Shown here in pieces: positions 31,954-33,381 of a stretch of DNA of 33,381 bases. The stretch is from JBGPHT01 sp041484525 (lineage in GTDB: Bacteria; Acidobacteriota; Terriglobia; Bryobacterales; Bryobacteraceae): assembly GCA_041484525.1 (NCBI GenBank), contig JBGPHT010000082.1:1-33381 (forward strand), given 5' to 3'. The notes under the pieces were generated by a model, which had not been told where the DNA came from, did no database searches, and worked only from the letters and a program-made list of their open reading frames with translations. Both the position numbers and the translations under genes were made by a program. Every line of letters begins with the position of its first letter. Within the stretch, counting starts at the first letter, position 1.

Positions 31954-32214
31954 ATGCGGGCTGTTTATACGGTCGGCACAATCCTGGCTGCGGCGGCGAT
32001 TGGAGCCTGCGCGGCTTTGCTGTTCGCTCCTCAATCCGGCGAACGTACCAGACGTCTCATCCGACGAAGGGCCGAGGACTACGTGCACGGTGTCCACGAG
32101 GGTATCGCGGCGGCCGAGGAACTTTGCAGCCGAAGAACAGAAAGCGTCCGGCAGATGATGTCCGGCTTGGGCCGCAAACTCAACCAGAGGCTTGCATTTA
32201 CCACGTCCCATTGA
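31954..32214 (+). CDS. YtxH-like small membrane protein
   Basis: An 86-aa protein. Residues 5-27 are a membrane helix (YTVGTILAAAAIGACAALLFAP) followed immediately by QSGERTRRLIRRRAEDYVHG, the YtxH signature of a glycine-rich helix, AP-x-SG and a basic amphipathic tail. YtxH proteins are associated with general stress responses, but their biochemical role is unclear. AAGGAG (31938-31943) lies 10 bases before the ATG at 31954, the clearest ribosome binding site in this part. An in-frame TTG at 31945 is too close to it. It stands alone with its own 105-base upstream gap, in which no clear promoter was seen. Confidence 0.8.
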   Translation: MRAVYTVGTILAAAAIGACAALLFAPQSGERTRRLIRRRAEDYVHGVHEGIAAAEELCSRRTESVRQMMSGLGRKLNQRLAFTTSH

Positions 32215-32381
32215 GCGGGATGCGGGTGGGATTTCGCGCGTCGGGCACGGCGGCCAAACGGGAAACAATGCACCAGTTGCGCCGCCGGGCCAGCGCCTCC
32301 GCGATGCAGCGGCGCAAGTATCAGATAAGCAGGTGTGAAATACCACATCAGGCGCGCGAGGGAGGTGCGTCACATATAGCT

Positions 32382-32401
32382 CTGAATAGCTCTATATTCA
32401 G
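32382..32401. other. Short inverted repeat in an AT-rich intergenic stretch
   Basis: CTGAATA (32382-32388) and TATTCAG (32395-32401) are perfect reverse complements around GCTCTA, and AGCTCT occurs twice here. It lies 80 bases before the next gene in the 266-base gap 32215-32480. It may be an operator or a small hairpin. The rest of that gap shows nothing recognisable apart from a possible -10 box. Confidence 0.3.
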
Positions 32402-32437
32402 TAACAGAATTCGGTAGCTTTATGCTGGATTCGGGTC

Positions 32438-32443
32438 TACAAT
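32438..32443 (+). promoter_or_regulatory. Possible -10 box of the small acidic protein gene
   Basis: TACAAT (5 of 6 to consensus) lies 37 bases before the start at 32481. TAGCTT, 17 bases upstream of it, is a poor -35 box. Confidence 0.3.
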
Positions 32444-32480
32444 CAAATCAGATAAATCCTGCTGTGGAGAGCGAAAGCCT

Positions 32481-32738
32481 ATGCCGTTTACCAGCTCTCA
32501 ACACGCGACGCCGCAAGAACTAGAAGCGATGCTGCGCCAAAAGGCCGTCCAGGCCGAAACCCAATATCGCCAGGCGAGCGGAGAGGACAAAGGTCTCATG
32601 CTCGATTTGTTTCTGAACGCCCTCAGAGACTTGATGCAGTTCGAGGTCTATGGCGAATCGCCTCGTGAGGGCCAGCCGCAGAACGCTGCGTCGGCCGTGG
32701 CGGGCGAGGGCATGCCGCGCTTCCTCCAGTCGGCATAA
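32481..32738 (+). CDS. Small hypothetical protein, 85 aa
   Basis: A small, mildly acidic, soluble protein. Residues 10-55 look helical (TPQELEAMLRQKAVQAETQYRQ and LMLDLFLNALRDLMQFEVYG). The last 30 residues are Ala/Gly/Pro-rich and probably flexible. GGAGAG lies about 9 bases before the ATG. I do not recognise a family. It converges with the SulP fragment, with 10 bases between the stops. Confidence 0.6.
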   Translation: MPFTSSQHATPQELEAMLRQKAVQAETQYRQASGEDKGLMLDLFLNALRDLMQFEVYGESPREGQPQNAASAVAGEGMPRFLQSA

Positions 32739-32748
32739 TCCTGCGGTG

Positions 32749-33207
32749 TTACTCCGAAGCCTGCTGTAGATCCGCAATTTCTTGTGGACGCGCCCATCGC
32801 ACGTACAGACTATGCACGCCGTAGAGTGAGCACCAGGCGGCGACGGCCAATACCGGGTTGATGGTGAGCACGCCGCCGGCGGTCGCGAGAAACGCGGTGG
32901 CATCCACGCGACTCATCTTGCGCAGCCGGTGCCAGGCGCTCCAATCGAGCAGGCACAGTCCCATCCACGCCGTGACCCCGGCCAGCGCCGGGGTGGGAAT
33001 GTGCGCTACGAAATCCGAGCCCAGCCACAGAATCACAAAGAGGAAAACGGCGTTGAAGAGGTTCGCCATCGGTGTGGTTCCGCCGCAGCGGACTACGGCC
33101 AGGCTGCGCGCCGGGATACCCACGCTCAGCGGCGCGCCGAAGAGGCCGGCGCAGATGTTGGCCAGACCGTAAGCGCCGAGTTCCTTGTCCGCATCCGAGG
33201 GGCGCAT
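32749..33207 (-). pseudogene. SulP-family anion transporter fragment
   Basis: From the ATG at 33207 the translation reads MRPSDADKELGAYGLANICAGLFGA, then SVGIPARSLAVVRCGGTTPMANL and AHIPTPALAGVTAWMG. These match the last third of the SulP membrane domain (the ELxAxGLAN motif, ARSxxxxxxGGTTP, and the IPxxALAG helix). The first two thirds of the membrane domain are missing: the frame upstream to 33348 is Arg-rich and has no helices. The cytoplasmic STAS domain is also absent, since the protein stops at about 20 residues after the last helix. A partial transporter of 152 residues should not function. Nothing was recognised in 33208-33381. Confidence 0.65.
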
Positions 33208-33381
33208 GCGGCGATGGCGGCCCGCGGAAGTGCTCGACCACGGGTGTGCGACATAAAAGTGGAGAGACCTACGCATCCTCAACAAAACGACAAGAGTCTG
33301 AGCGTACACATACGCAAGGCTTCTGGCCGCTGTGCGGCGAACGCACATCTTGACCGTTGCGGGATTGCCCGTCCTTGAGGC

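Overview
The window is GC-rich, densely coding DNA. It most resembles the Acidobacteriota (Bryobacterales / Candidatus Solibacter-like). That is an inference from gene content: a Ser/Thr kinase joined to a PD40/TolB-type propeller, a secreted FecR-domain protein, several secreted proteins of unknown function (IPT/TIG, TPR, propeller), a hisC-hpd pair, and dispersed palindromic repeats. No rRNA or tRNA gene, CRISPR array or complete transposon was recognised.

Layout. 1-291: start of a DHA2-type drug exporter on the minus strand, cut by the window edge. 381-3084: a cobalt/nickel ECF transporter, cbiM-cbiQ-cbiO, with overlapping genes and a His-rich tail on the ATPase. 3189-5231: a degenerate receiver-domain protein, a 75-bp palindromic element, a terminator, a FecR-domain secreted protein and a PchB-type chorismate mutase. 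5275-11982: the most unusual part, a five-function operon behind a good sigma70-type promoter. It holds an FkbH-like glyceryl transferase fused to a peptidyl carrier domain, a GT4-like glycosyltransferase, a second glycosyltransferase fused to a type II thioesterase, and a D-2-hydroxyacid dehydrogenase. No adenylation, condensation or ketosynthase domain is present. The fused glycosyltransferase carries 22 tandem copies of an octapeptide encoded by a 24-bp repeat.

12014-13003 is a lower-GC scar with a 47-codon small ORF and a truncated, frameshifted OLD-family nuclease. 13119-19529 (minus strand) reads, in transcription order: secreted propeller protein, kinase-propeller gene broken by a frameshift, ftsY, ribD, ribE. 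19591-23536 (mostly plus) holds an SDR-type protein, a hypothetical secreted protein on the minus strand, and overlapping hisC and hpd, which look like an aromatic amino acid to homogentisate branch. 23741-32738 carries a membrane-anchored coiled-coil protein, a receiver plus anti-sigma-type ATPase protein whose start codon lies in a hairpin, a membrane-anchored MutS-like ATPase overlapping queG, TPR and IPT proteins, a His-rich polytopic membrane protein, a YtxH-like protein and a small acidic protein. 32749-33207 is a fragment of a SulP transporter.

How the genes may work together. Nothing else in the window approaches the 5275-11982 cluster as a candidate new system. FkbH proteins are known to load a glyceryl unit from 1,3-bisphosphoglycerate onto a carrier protein. 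Here the carrier is built in, two glycosyltransferases bear NRPS-like C-terminal linkers, and a thioesterase is fused to one of them. A carrier-tethered glyceryl unit that is glycosylated and then released is a reasonable but untested reading. Several genes have a -10-like hexamer 4-8 bases before the start codon and no ribosome binding site, suggesting leaderless transcripts. Two genes are broken by single-base deletions in short C/G runs, so sequencing or assembly error should be excluded before calling them pseudogenes.
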